From NCBI RefSeq assembly GCF_002902385.1, contig NZ_PPQH01000004.1, positions 34,954 through 98,953 of the forward strand: a stretch of 64,000 bases of DNA, read 5' to 3'. This DNA is from Staphylococcus intermedius NCTC 11048 (GTDB lineage: Bacteria; Bacillota; Bacilli; Staphylococcales; Staphylococcaceae). Positions 42,921 through 52,561 of the stretch are shown here, one piece after another. A program made the translations under genes and the position numbers. The stretch's first letter is position 1. Each line of letters opens with the position of its first letter. The notes beneath the pieces were generated by a model. That model made no database searches. It saw only the letters and a list, made by a program, of their open reading frames with translations, and was not told the DNA's origin.

Positions 42921-44674
42921 TAGATTGTCTCCCTTTCTAAATGATTTAAAAATTGTAAGACTTTCATGAGTTTCTCATCGCCACCTGCAATAGGTTTCCA
43001 ATTGAACTGTACGCATTCTGCACCACTGTCACGAATAGCTGCTGAAAAACTCTTTAATCCAATATTAATAATGCTCGGTTTAACATTGAGCAGTTGAACC
43101 ATCTCATCACTCACTGTTAAATCTACTGTTTCTTTATCAAATGTCTTTTCTACACGTTCAGGTTGTGAGACGTCATAACCCAATAAATGAATCGCTGTAC
43201 GCACCATTTGATCGTTTGTTTCGCAAATCACAGCACCTGCACGTTTTAAAATATCAATTTGTTGTTGATAACCTTGATGGTCTTGTGCCGTACCTACAAC
43301 CGTCGCTAACACAACAATGTGGCGCCCTTTTTCTTTCGCATGTTGAATGACTTTTGAAATGGTTGGTGCCAGTTCAGATGCCATATCGTCATGGCTACCA
43401 TTACCGATGACGTCATCAAGTAAAATTACCGCAGTTGTTTCATCTTCAATGGACGCTTCCAACATTTCGATACGTTTTTCCGGATCAATCATCGGGTGTG
43501 GCTTCCCTTGTGTATAAATGTCATCACCTAAGTCAATCACAGCATGAGCTTCAGTTTTTAACATATAACCATCTTGTTTTTCTGATTTTGTATTCTTTAA
43601 CGCATGATTAATTAACATTGCTGCTTCAGAAGCAAGTGTTCCTCCTGAATAAAATCCCTTAATTCCCATTTGACCTTCTACAAACTCTGCTTCAATATCT
43701 GTTAAAATCGATGGCTCGAAATGTGGTGTTTCACCGTTCGACAGCTGAACAGACACACGTGCAGCTTCTTCTAATGTATATGCATGATAAATACCTGGTT
43801 CATGATACGTAGGTACATCTCCCAAGAAAAGCGTTACAACAGGTTTCTCAATATTTCTTAATACATTAAGCACCTTTTCTTTAACTTCTTTTGCTGGTGG
43901 TTTAGAGATCACCGTAATCACTTTGACTTTTGGATCTTGATTTAACGCTTTAATACTATCTAACATTGTGATCGCACCGATTTCTGTCGATAAATCACGT
44001 CCACCAGTACCAATGGCATTTGTAACACCTTTGCCTTCTCTATCAATGATCGTCGTGACTTCTTGAATACCTGTTCCTGAAGCACCAACTAATCCGATAT
44101 CTCCTTCATTGACAATATTCGTAAAAGCAAGAGGTACCGAATGAATAATACCTGTTCCACAATCCGGACCCATTACGAGTAGGCCTTTTTCATGCGCCAT
44201 TTCTTTCAAGCGTAATTCATCAGCTTTAGGCACATTATCACTAAACATAAATACATGTAATCCTTCATTGAGTGCATTTTCAGCTTCCATTGCAGCATAT
44301 TGCCCAGGAATCGAAATCAACGCCATATTCGGTTGTTTCGCTAATTCCATTGCACGCTTCCAATTATGCACTTCTTGTTCGTTTGACGATGCATCGACAT
44401 TGTTTTCGCCTTTCAATGTCGCTTCAACCATTTCGTCAACTTCATTCACTTTTGCTTCATCTTCAGTGTCAATGACAACAACAATGTCATTAGGATTCGC
44501 TTGGTCCAATTCGTCTGAACCTAACCCCGATGCTCTAAAAATATCTTTATTGGCTGGTGTCCCCATCATCACTGATACTTTTTTCACGCCATCAATTGAA
44601 TTCAGTTTGTTTGACAATAACATTAATACGATTGAATCTTGATACGTATTTTCTTTTATGATTGTATATAACAT
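42920..44674 (-). CDS. allF: Oxamate carbamoyltransferase subunit AllF (FdrA, CoA-ligase-like)
   Basis: 584 residues, FdrA family. It resembles succinyl-CoA synthetase: a CoA-binding-like domain (GDIGLVGASGTGIQEVTTIIDREGKGVTNAIGTGG region), a ligase-like domain with LLDDVIGNGSHDDMASEL, and a short N-terminal FdrA domain. With AllG and AllH it forms the oxamate carbamoyltransferase. It lies 26 bases from the allD genes. It is somewhat longer than E. coli FdrA (about 555). Catalytic detail in this family is not something I can read from sequence. Confidence 0.88.
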   Translation of the reverse strand: MLYTIIKENTYQDSIVLMLLSNKLNSIDGVKKVSVMMGTPANKDIFRASGLGSDELDQANPNDIVVVIDTEDEAKVNEVDEMVEATLKGENNVDASSNEQEVHNWKRAMELAKQPNMALISIPGQYAAMEAENALNEGLHVFMFSDNVPKADELRLKEMAHEKGLLVMGPDCGTGIIHSVPLAFTNIVNEGDIGLVGASGTGIQEVTTIIDREGKGVTNAIGTGGRDLSTEIGAITMLDSIKALNQDPKVKVITVISKPPAKEVKEKVLNVLRNIEKPVVTLFLGDVPTYHEPGIYHAYTLEEAARVSVQLSNGETPHFEPSILTDIEAEFVEGQMGIKGFYSGGTLASEAAMLINHALKNTKSEKQDGYMLKTEAHAVIDLGDDIYTQGKPHPMIDPEKRIEMLEASIEDETTAVILLDDVIGNGSHDDMASELAPTISKVIQHAKEKGRHIVVLATVVGTAQDHQGYQQQIDILKRAGAVICETNDQMVRTAIHLLGYDVSQPERVEKTFDKETVDLTVSDEMVQLLNVKPSIINIGLKSFSAAIRDSGAECVQFNWKPIAGGDEKLMKVLQFLNHLERETI

Positions 44675-44700
44675 GATGTTCCTCCATTTTTATTTCGACT

Positions 44701-45750
44701 TCATTCTGCAAATCGGTTTTTCCCATGATATCGGTCATAATGCACATCATCTGATTTAAGATAGTCATATATCTCGTCTACAATTTCGATTCCTTCTTGA
44801 TCATATTTTTTACTACGCAAGCGACCGCGTTCACCTGGGAAATAAATTTCACTAAAGCCAGGTGCTGCTGGTTGTGCTTTAAGTTCATCTAACATTTGTG
44901 CAACTTGACGTTTAAATTGATCTGCATCTGTAAAATAAGACGGATTAATCACAATGTGCAGTTGGCCTAAGTCGCGACCTTTCGTTAAATCTTCATACAT
45001 TGAAGACACATGCATACCATGTGGGACCCCCAATAAACTTCCCGCTAGAATGTCGACCATCATCATTAAGCCGTATCCTTTAGGCCCTGCAACTGGTAAC
45101 AATGCATGTACATCTCTTGAATCAGTTGTAGGCTCACCTTGTGCATTAACCGCCCATGTATCTGGTATGGACTCTCCTTTACTACGCGCATCTAATACTT
45201 TGCCCCATGCTTGGACAGTTGTAGCCATATCAAATGTAATGATCCGTTCATCACTTGTCGGTGCGCTAAATGCGATAGGGTTGGTTCCAAAGTACGGTTC
45301 TGTTCCTCCAAAAGGGACAACCATTGGATCAGACTGACACATGCTCAACGCAACCATGCCTTCCTTTGCTGCTTGTTCAACAAAATATCCCAACGCCCCA
45401 CTGTGTGAAAGATGCTTCATGCCGACAACTGCTATGCCTGATTCGCGTGCCATATCAATTGCATGCTGCATACCTATCTTGGCAACCTGATGCCCTGGTC
45501 CGTTGTCACCATCGAATATAGCTGTTGATGGGCCAGTTTTTTCAAATTGATAGCGAGGGTGAATTGTTATGCCACCTTTTGCAATACGTTCCGCGTAATA
45601 CTCTACACGGACTGCACCATGTGAGTGTATACCACGATGATCTGCAAACGTTAAAACGTCAGCCACATCATAAGCCGCTTCTTCTGGCAAGCCTGCTTTC
45701 ATCAATTTTTGTTGTATTAAATCAAATAATGCTTGTTTCGTGACTTTCAT
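44701..45750 (-). CDS. allD: Ureidoglycolate dehydrogenase, paralogue 1
   Basis: 349 residues, type 2 malate/lactate dehydrogenase family (PF02615). Residues RGIHSHGAVR place His44 and Arg48, and HLSHSGALGYF places His116, at exactly the positions used by E. coli AllD. It oxidises ureidoglycolate to oxalurate with NAD(P)+. It lies 17 bases after a second, related gene (45768-46799); both keep the active-site residues. Cytoplasmic. The C-terminus EIVDEIYDYLKSDDVHYDRYHGKNRFAE is longer than in the second copy. Confidence 0.88.
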   Translation of the reverse strand: MKVTKQALFDLIQQKLMKAGLPEEAAYDVADVLTFADHRGIHSHGAVRVEYYAERIAKGGITIHPRYQFEKTGPSTAIFDGDNGPGHQVAKIGMQHAIDMARESGIAVVGMKHLSHSGALGYFVEQAAKEGMVALSMCQSDPMVVPFGGTEPYFGTNPIAFSAPTSDERIITFDMATTVQAWGKVLDARSKGESIPDTWAVNAQGEPTTDSRDVHALLPVAGPKGYGLMMMVDILAGSLLGVPHGMHVSSMYEDLTKGRDLGQLHIVINPSYFTDADQFKRQVAQMLDELKAQPAAPGFSEIYFPGERGRLRSKKYDQEGIEIVDEIYDYLKSDDVHYDRYHGKNRFAE

Positions 45751-45767
45751 ACAATCTCCTCCATTGC

Positions 45768-46799
45768 TTAATATAGCGTTGGTGACTCAAGATATTGCAC
45801 GATGTCAGTTGGAATTGGAATACCTGATTGTGCATACGTTTTTGCCACTGTTTCTTGTATTTCACCCGGATAATACACGTTGTCAAAACCTTTTGCCGGC
45901 TGAATTTGATGTAATTCTTTAACCATTTGTTCTACTTTATTTAAAAAGGCATCCTGATCTCCAAAGAAACTCGGATTAATCACTAAATGAAATTGACCTA
46001 ATCGACGATATTCGGATAAATCTTTATACATGGATGTAACATGCATCCCATGTGGCAAACCTAACAAACTTCCGGCTAATATATCGACCATCATCATTAA
46101 GCCATATCCTTTCGCGCCTGCCATAGGTAAAAGTGCGCTCACCTCATTCGGGTCTGTTGTTGGATGCCCTTTATCATCGACAGCCCAAGTATCTGGAATC
46201 GCACGCCCTTTACTTTGTGCATCTAGAATTTTGCCCCAAGCTTGAACCGTTGTTGCCATATCGAATAAAACCGGTGTTTCATCGACTCTCGGCGTTGCAA
46301 ATGCAATAGGATTTGTCCCATAGTACGGTTTTGTCCCACCATAAGGCACGACCATTGGATCAGATTGACACATCGTCAATGCCACCATTCCAGCTTCAGC
46401 GGCTTGTTTAGCATAATAACCGATCGCACCACTATGTCCCATTTCGTATATGCCAACAGCACCGATTCCGCTCTCTTTTGCTAAAGTAATCGCATGTTGC
46501 ATGGCTTCATAAGCAACAAAGTGTCCCAGGGCATTGTCGCCATGAAAGACACCTGTACTTGGTCCTGTCTGTTCAAATTTCATTTGCGGTTCCAAATTAT
46601 ATCCTTTTTTCACAATGCGTTCTGCATAATAACGCATTCGAACCGCACCGTGCGAATGAATACCTCTTTCATCTGCAAAAATTAATAAATCTGCTGACTT
46701 TTCTGCTTGTGCAACGGGAAGTCCCGCTGCAACAAGCTTTTCTTTCATTAATTGACGTAGCTGTTCACCTTCTACATAGGTCAGATTTTCATTTTCCAT
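45768..46799 (-). CDS. Ureidoglycolate dehydrogenase-like protein, paralogue 2
   Basis: About 343 residues from the ATG at 46799 (AGGTG 8 bases upstream). It is the same family as the next gene, with long identical stretches (RGIHSHGAVR, VALTMCQSDPMVVPYGGT, AGAKGYGLMMMVDILAGSLLG). The catalytic His50, Arg54 and the later His in GHSGAIGY are kept. Divergence is mainly in the C-terminus and the 150-160 region. It may act on the other ureidoglycolate enantiomer, on malate or lactate, or use a different cofactor. Which of the two is the main AllD cannot be decided by eye. Confidence 0.82.
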   Translation of the reverse strand: MENENLTYVEGEQLRQLMKEKLVAAGLPVAQAEKSADLLIFADERGIHSHGAVRMRYYAERIVKKGYNLEPQMKFEQTGPSTGVFHGDNALGHFVAYEAMQHAITLAKESGIGAVGIYEMGHSGAIGYYAKQAAEAGMVALTMCQSDPMVVPYGGTKPYYGTNPIAFATPRVDETPVLFDMATTVQAWGKILDAQSKGRAIPDTWAVDDKGHPTTDPNEVSALLPMAGAKGYGLMMMVDILAGSLLGLPHGMHVTSMYKDLSEYRRLGQFHLVINPSFFGDQDAFLNKVEQMVKELHQIQPAKGFDNVYYPGEIQETVAKTYAQSGIPIPTDIVQYLESPTLY

Positions 46800-46814
46800 G
46801 TCAGTCACACCTAC

Positions 46815-47603
46815 TTAAATTTCAACATCTCTGTTGGCATCTTTTGAATAAATATAAGCAAATGGTTCCTCTAATCCAATCGCATATGTCGCTTGTGGCA
46901 CATATGCGCCCATAAAGATATAATCACCTTTATCGACAGGTAACCAGTCATTGTCTAAGTTGTACATGCCACGACCACTTAATACATAAGCACCGTGCTC
47001 TTGTACATGTGTTTCAATATAGCCATGTGAAGCACCTGGTTTGAATGATAAAATGTGAATGTTCATGTCATATGCAATGTCAGCAGGCAATAAATCTTGA
47101 ATTAGGACTTCATCCATACCTTCATATGGCGTTTGTTTCAGATCATTAACGTTGCCAGATACAATTTCTGGTGAATGCCCTTCAATAGGTTGATAACGCT
47201 TTTTATATAAGAAAAGTCGACTATCTTCACCATTATTATTATTTTCAAATGTTAATTTTAAATGCGGCGGCACATAGAGGTAACCACCTTGTTTTAAGCT
47301 ATACGCTTTATCTCCGGCATAGGCTGTAATTTCACCATATACGACATATACAAATGACTGCACGCCATCACCTGCAAAGCCTTGTTTGTTACCACCATTA
47401 TTTTTAACTGTTACGAGATAGTCCACAAAGCGTGCACCAAGTCTTGGTGATCCTAAAATTGTAATATCGCAACCTTCAAATCCTGGAACAACATTATTTA
47501 CGACGCCATCTGGTGTGATCACCGCGTAATTATCCTTTTTAATGACTGATCTCGTTTCTAATAAACCTTCTCTATATCCTTGATTATGGTTTAAGTAACC
47601 CAT
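46815..47603 (-). CDS. allE: (S)-ureidoglycine aminohydrolase, bicupin
   Basis: 262 residues from the ATG at 47603, with AGGAG 8 bases upstream; the GTG at 47612 overlaps the ribosome site. Two cupin domains are seen: the first with GDGVQSFVYVVYGEITAYAG, the second with IETHVQEHGAYVLSGRGMYNL, whose Glu and His residues hold the Mn ion. It hydrolyses (S)-ureidoglycine to (S)-ureidoglycolate and ammonia. Length equals E. coli AllE (261). It is placed between AllC, its substrate supplier, and the AllD genes, its product users. Confidence 0.9.
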   Translation of the reverse strand: MGYLNHNQGYREGLLETRSVIKKDNYAVITPDGVVNNVVPGFEGCDITILGSPRLGARFVDYLVTVKNNGGNKQGFAGDGVQSFVYVVYGEITAYAGDKAYSLKQGGYLYVPPHLKLTFENNNNGEDSRLFLYKKRYQPIEGHSPEIVSGNVNDLKQTPYEGMDEVLIQDLLPADIAYDMNIHILSFKPGASHGYIETHVQEHGAYVLSGRGMYNLDNDWLPVDKGDYIFMGAYVPQATYAIGLEEPFAYIYSKDANRDVEI

Positions 47604-47632
47604 ACATGACACTCCTTTATGATTGTTTATTT

Positions 47633-48856
47633 TTAATATGCGAGCTGGTATAAAACCTCTGCTAATACTTCAATTCCTTTAATTAAATCCTCTGTTTTCG
47701 TTTCTTCTGCGGTGTTATGTGATATACCATCAATAGACGGTACAAAAATCATGCCAGTTGGTACATGTTTTGCAAAGATTTGCGAGTCATGACCAGCACC
47801 TGATGGCATCACTTTATAATTACCATCAGCTAACTTCTCTGCTGCATTAAGTACTTTTTCAATAATCGTGTCATTCATTAATGTTGGCGTTTCATCCATC
47901 CATAAATTAATGTCAACATCCATTTGATTTCGCTCTGCAACACTTCGAATGGTTTTCTCAATTTCATCCGCAAATGTATTTAAAATTTTCTGATCGACAT
48001 GACGTGTATCTACTGAAAATTCCACTTCTCCTGGAACGACATTGACTGTATTTGGTGTTGGTGTCACATGACCAAATGTTAAAACAAGTGGGTCACCAAT
48101 TTCTTCAGCGCGTGCTGTCAGTGTTTGAACAATTTCACTAATGGCCACAACTGCATCTCGACGTAATCCCATTGGTGTTGTGCCAGCATGGTTCGCCTCA
48201 CCTTTCAAACGAACTGTGTAACGTTTTTGACCTACAATGCCATTAACGACACCGATTTGTTTGCCTTCAACTTCAAGTACTTTCCCTTGTTCGATATGAA
48301 TTTCTACAAACGCTTTGATGTCATCACGTACTTTATTATCTTTACGGAAGTCAAACCCCGCTTCATGCATTGCATCTACAAAGCGAACACCTTCCGCATC
48401 TTCAATCGTTTCAACATCTTTTTTGTCTGCGAGATTAAAGAAATTTTTACTTCCCCAAAATGTAAATGGAAAGCGACTTCCTTCTTCTTCAGCCAATGAC
48501 AACACTTCAATTGAGCGTTTTGGCTGACCATATTTTTCTTTTAAATATTTTGTTGCGATTAATGCTGCTAAAATACCGTACTGCCCGTCCAAATGCCCAC
48601 CTTCAACGACAGTATCAATATGAGAACCTGACATCACCGTTTCTTCAGGATGCGTCATACCTACCAAACGACCTGAAATGTTTCCAACAGCATCTTTTTG
48701 AACTTCGAAACCTTCTTGCTCGAAAATTTGTATGAGTTGATCGACTGCTGCTTTCCATTCTTTTGAATATAAAAGACGTGTAATGCCCCCTTGCTCAAGG
48801 CCCCCAAAAGAAGTAAAAAGTTGATCCATTTTTTCAAACTCGCTAAGTATGTTCAT
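47633..48856 (-). CDS. allC: Allantoate amidohydrolase (deiminase)
   Basis: 407 residues, M20 metallopeptidase fold. Metal ligands sit in GSHIDTVVEGGHLDGQYG, EEEGSRFPFTFWGS, VEIHIEQGKVLE and the late GAGHDSQIFA ... DGISHN. It converts allantoate to (S)-ureidoglycine, CO2 and ammonia. First gene of the eight-gene operon down to carbamate kinase; a TATAAT lies about 40 bases upstream but the -35 is poor, which suggests activator dependence. E. coli AllC is 411 residues. Confidence 0.9.
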   Translation of the reverse strand: MNILSEFEKMDQLFTSFGGLEQGGITRLLYSKEWKAAVDQLIQIFEQEGFEVQKDAVGNISGRLVGMTHPEETVMSGSHIDTVVEGGHLDGQYGILAALIATKYLKEKYGQPKRSIEVLSLAEEEGSRFPFTFWGSKNFFNLADKKDVETIEDAEGVRFVDAMHEAGFDFRKDNKVRDDIKAFVEIHIEQGKVLEVEGKQIGVVNGIVGQKRYTVRLKGEANHAGTTPMGLRRDAVVAISEIVQTLTARAEEIGDPLVLTFGHVTPTPNTVNVVPGEVEFSVDTRHVDQKILNTFADEIEKTIRSVAERNQMDVDINLWMDETPTLMNDTIIEKVLNAAEKLADGNYKVMPSGAGHDSQIFAKHVPTGMIFVPSIDGISHNTAEETKTEDLIKGIEVLAEVLYQLAY

Positions 48857-49028
48857 TGTACGTCCTCCTTACTCATCTATATATTTCATTATAAAAATAA
48901 TATGACGCTTCTTCATTGACGTAACAGACAATATCTTACCTCTATTTTATGCATTTCGTACAAATACAATCATCATTTGGTAAGGTACTATATATTTAGG
49001 AGATTATTACTTAAAAGGAGCATATCCG

Positions 49029-49847
49029 ATGACTGAAAAATCTGTGCTTGAGACATTTGGTACAACATTCAAACATACAGGCCGTTGGTATCCGACAACG
49101 AAGCGTGATGCCCCTCTCGGCACACTGCTTTATATTCACGGAGGGGGTCTCGTATTTGGAAAAATGGATGATTTACCTGAAGCTTATATGGATATTTTAA
49201 GAGGCACATTCAACGTATTTACTGTGCCTTACCGTTTTATTCCAGAGGCAAGACTGACAGACATTGTTGAAGATATCACAGCAGCATATGATCATATATC
49301 TGAACAACAAAATGCCCCCATATACGTAATGGGACGTTCATCTGGCGCATATCTCGCTAGCTTACTTGCTACACTTCGCCCAGTACATGGACTGATTTTA
49401 TTTTATGGCTATTACGATTTTAAACACGCGGCATTTCATCGTTTACCATCCGATCAGCACCATATCGCTTCACTACTTACCGATAACCTTGAAAGCGAAT
49501 TGACACATAACGAACCAATATCACACGAAGAAACACCTATGCGCTACTTGCTTTATCTTTATTACAGACATCGAGGTATTTGGTTAAATCGCATGGGCGA
49601 ACACATCGAGGCATACCAACTTCAACATTCAGACCTTAAGGCATTACCATCGACTTTCCTTGCGCACTGTACATTTGATCCCGATGTCCCTTTTGAATAC
49701 AGCAAAACAATGGCACGCTACATTCCACAACATCATTTGGAGACGATTTCAAGTCACGCTCACGATTTTGATCGTCAAGTTACTCAAGATAACATCAATA
49801 TTTATCGAAAAGCGACACAATTTTTATGGCAACAACAATCACATTAA
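49029..49847 (+). CDS. Alpha/beta hydrolase (HSL-like)
   Basis: 272 residues. It has the oxyanion motif YIHGGGLVFGKMDD, nucleophile elbow GRSSGAYLA, an aspartate in FDPDVPF and a histidine in SSHAHDFD. It is similar to small carboxylesterases. AAAGGAG is upstream. It is followed after 12 bases by a second M20 amidohydrolase and divergent from allC, so it sits inside the allantoin region; it may hydrolyse a ureide or ester side product, but no specific substrate can be named. Confidence 0.82.
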   Translation: MTEKSVLETFGTTFKHTGRWYPTTKRDAPLGTLLYIHGGGLVFGKMDDLPEAYMDILRGTFNVFTVPYRFIPEARLTDIVEDITAAYDHISEQQNAPIYVMGRSSGAYLASLLATLRPVHGLILFYGYYDFKHAAFHRLPSDQHHIASLLTDNLESELTHNEPISHEETPMRYLLYLYYRHRGIWLNRMGEHIEAYQLQHSDLKALPSTFLAHCTFDPDVPFEYSKTMARYIPQHHLETISSHAHDFDRQVTQDNINIYRKATQFLWQQQSH

Positions 49848-49859
49848 AGGAGTGTTGAT

Positions 49860-51104
49860 ATGAAATTAACTCGTGTATTAAAAACCCTTAATAGTTTTAA
49901 TAATTTAGGCTTAAGTACCTCTTTGAAAGGGATTAATCGGCTTGCTTTCACGCACAACGAACGTTTAGCAGCGCTCAAATTCTCTATGTACTGCCAAGAA
50001 GAAGGATTACAGGTGTATTTTGATGGCATTGGCAATGTTATCGCTAGACGTGAAGGTCGCTATCCAGATTTGCCACCTGTCCTGATTGGTTCACATATCG
50101 ATACCGTGCCAGAAGGTGGTCGCTATGATGGGTTATTAGGTGTCGTTGGCGCATTAGAATTTGTACGCTATTTAAATGATCAGCAGATTGAGACCGATCA
50201 TCCTATTGAAATCATTGCATTTACTTGTGAAGAATCTGCGCGCTTTAATGTAGCCACACTCGGCAGTCGTTATTATTGTGGGGATCTTTCAACAGAAGAA
50301 ATGAAAAAGTTATCTGATCAAGATGGCAAGACTTTATATGAAGTGGTACAAGAAACTGTCACAACACAAGCAGTGGACCGCAAACCCGCACCACAACCGA
50401 AAGCTTATGTTGAGCTTCACATTGAACAAGGGCCTGTTCTTGAAAAAACGGCAACTGATATTGGCATTGTGACACATATCGCAGCACCTCAACGATTTAA
50501 ACTGACACTACAAGGGGTAACAAGTCACTCAGGTGCAACACCTATGATGATGCGACAAGATGCACTCACTTGTGCAGCTGAAATCATTACACAGATCGAA
50601 GCAATTGGACAGCGCTACCAAGAAAGCGGCCTAGTTGTCACTGTGGGGCATATCGACATTCGTCCTAATACGATGAACGCGATTCCAGGTGAAGCGACTT
50701 TGTTCATTGATCTTCGCAGTATCGATACGACAGCTCGTGATGAAGCTGCTGCTGCCATTGAGCAAGCCATTGCAACGACGACACAACAACGCGATATTCA
50801 ATACACTTTAACCACACTTACCGAGGAGACGCCAACACAACTATCTCAACCGATTGGTCAAATGATTGAATCTATTTGTCAATCGAATGAAATCACGTAT
50901 CAATATTTATTTAGCGGCGCTGGACATGATGCGATGCAATTGGCAAAATGTTGTCCTACAAGTATGATTTTTATCCCTTGTGAAAAGGGCATTAGCCATT
51001 CACCCGATGAAAATGTCACAGATGCGCAAATACGTATAGGTGTTGAAGTCCTCATACAAACAGCACTTCAGTTAAGCTATAAAACCACACAAGTCAGTTC
51101 ATAA
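49860..51104 (+). CDS. M20 amidohydrolase (allantoate/N-carbamoyl amino acid hydrolase family)
   Basis: 414 residues. Ligand motifs GSHIDTVPEGGRYDG, FTCEESARFNVATLGSRYY, VELHIEQGPVLE and FSGAGHDAMQ ... GISHSPDE are complete, so the enzyme should be active. It is only partly like the allC product: the same family, different in the lid region. It may be an N-carbamoyl-L-amino acid hydrolase, a ureidoglycolate amidohydrolase (UAH) or a second allantoate hydrolase. It forms a two-gene plus-strand unit with the preceding esterase; GGAG ribosome site before the ATG. Confidence 0.85.
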   Translation: MKLTRVLKTLNSFNNLGLSTSLKGINRLAFTHNERLAALKFSMYCQEEGLQVYFDGIGNVIARREGRYPDLPPVLIGSHIDTVPEGGRYDGLLGVVGALEFVRYLNDQQIETDHPIEIIAFTCEESARFNVATLGSRYYCGDLSTEEMKKLSDQDGKTLYEVVQETVTTQAVDRKPAPQPKAYVELHIEQGPVLEKTATDIGIVTHIAAPQRFKLTLQGVTSHSGATPMMMRQDALTCAAEIITQIEAIGQRYQESGLVVTVGHIDIRPNTMNAIPGEATLFIDLRSIDTTARDEAAAAIEQAIATTTQQRDIQYTLTTLTEETPTQLSQPIGQMIESICQSNEITYQYLFSGAGHDAMQLAKCCPTSMIFIPCEKGISHSPDENVTDAQIRIGVEVLIQTALQLSYKTTQVSS

Positions 51105-51108
51105 CAAA

Positions 51109-51173
51109 AGCGCGGTGCATGATCCAATTGAAACCTCGTCACATTGAAATTTCAACGGATTACACACCGCGCT
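51109..51173. terminator. Terminator between the M20 gene and allB
   Basis: Arms AGCGCGGTG / CACCGCGCT around a 47-base loop that can itself pair, between convergent genes. T-runs are weak, so strength is uncertain. Confidence 0.55.
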
Positions 51174-51196
51174 ATTACTTATTCTCTATAACTTAA

Positions 51197-52561
51197 TTAT
51201 GAAATAAATTCACCATATTTTTCATCGCTCAATCCCTTTTCAATGTCATAAATCACATGACCTTTTAAGATTGTTTTCACAACACGTGCACCAATTTCAC
51301 GACCAATATATGGGCTGATTTGGTGTCTATACGCTAAGTCTTCAGCTTGTAATGTGTAAGATGTATTCGGTGCTATGAATACAAAGTCCGCATCTTTGCC
51401 AACTTGGATTGTTCCTTTATTTGTTAAACCAAATCGTTTTGCTGGATTATGTGCAATGATTTCTGCAAAGCGTTGGAGTGACATTTGACGTTTATTGACA
51501 CCTTCATCAAATAATACATCCACATTGTTTTGTACGCCTGCGATTCCGCCCCATGCTTCAAATGCGTTATCTTTATCTTTAAGGTCAGGTGTACATGGAG
51601 AATGGTCAGATGTTACAAACGAAATATCGCCATTTAAAACACGTTGCCACATACCTTCTAAACGTGATTTTTCACGAATTGGTGGTGAACATTTCACAAC
51701 TGGTCCAATCTCATCCAACTCTTCTTTGTAAAAATAGAGGTAATGTGTACATGTTTCACAAGTGATGTCTACACCTTCTGCCTGTGCTTTTTTCACTTCT
51801 TCTACGCCTTCTTCACAAGCAACATGTACAATATGCACACGACAACCTGTTTCTTTCGCAAATAAAATAATTTTTCGAATCGGTTCAACTTCTGTAAATA
51901 CAGGACGTGAATCCACATATGCAGCTAAAGTTGTTTCACCATTTTCATATGCTTGTTGACCTAACACATCTGTAATCGCTGCATTTTCAGCATGGATAGA
52001 TAAAATTTTGCCAGTTTTAGCAATTTGTTTCATACCTTCATATAATGAATAGTCATCTACATTCATAAAGTCGCCATCAATTGAACGATCACCACATGTT
52101 GCTACAAAGCATTTATATGCAACAACACCGTCTTGATCCAACTCTTGAATACCACCATTTAAGTTGAATGGGACTAAGCCACCATAGCTTGCAACATCGA
52201 CAGATAACTTGCCTTTACCAGCATCAAATTTAGCTTGAATTGATTCATGATCTACTGTCGCAGGTACTTGGTTGAGTGGCATTTCAACAATTGTTGTCAC
52301 GCCACCTTTTGCAGATGCGCGTGTGCCTGTTTCATAACCTTCCCATTCATCACGATAGCCTCCACCTGGCTCTGTAATATGAACATGTGCATCAACCATA
52401 CCTGGTGATACGATATGACCTTGAGCATCAATCACAGTATCAGCATCTCCCAATTCTTGCCCAATTGCCGCAATCACACCGTCTTTAATTCCAATTTCTA
52501 CATTTGCTTCTCCATCTTGTAAAATAACACGACCGTTTTTAATAATTGAATCAAATTTCAT
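51197..52561 (-). CDS. allB: Allantoinase
   Basis: About 454 residues from the ATG at 52561 (the ATG one codon earlier is also possible; a GTG at 52570 is less so). The dihydroorotase-like metal centre shows DAHVHITEPG, the lysine region VAYKCFVATCGD expected to be carboxylated, ILSIHAENA, RVHIVHVA and SDHSPC. It opens the allantoin ring to allantoate. It starts inside the last codons of pucI, so import and first step are coupled. Confidence 0.92.
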   Translation of the reverse strand: MKFDSIIKNGRVILQDGEANVEIGIKDGVIAAIGQELGDADTVIDAQGHIVSPGMVDAHVHITEPGGGYRDEWEGYETGTRASAKGGVTTIVEMPLNQVPATVDHESIQAKFDAGKGKLSVDVASYGGLVPFNLNGGIQELDQDGVVAYKCFVATCGDRSIDGDFMNVDDYSLYEGMKQIAKTGKILSIHAENAAITDVLGQQAYENGETTLAAYVDSRPVFTEVEPIRKIILFAKETGCRVHIVHVACEEGVEEVKKAQAEGVDITCETCTHYLYFYKEELDEIGPVVKCSPPIREKSRLEGMWQRVLNGDISFVTSDHSPCTPDLKDKDNAFEAWGGIAGVQNNVDVLFDEGVNKRQMSLQRFAEIIAHNPAKRFGLTNKGTIQVGKDADFVFIAPNTSYTLQAEDLAYRHQISPYIGREIGARVVKTILKGHVIYDIEKGLSDEKYGEFIS

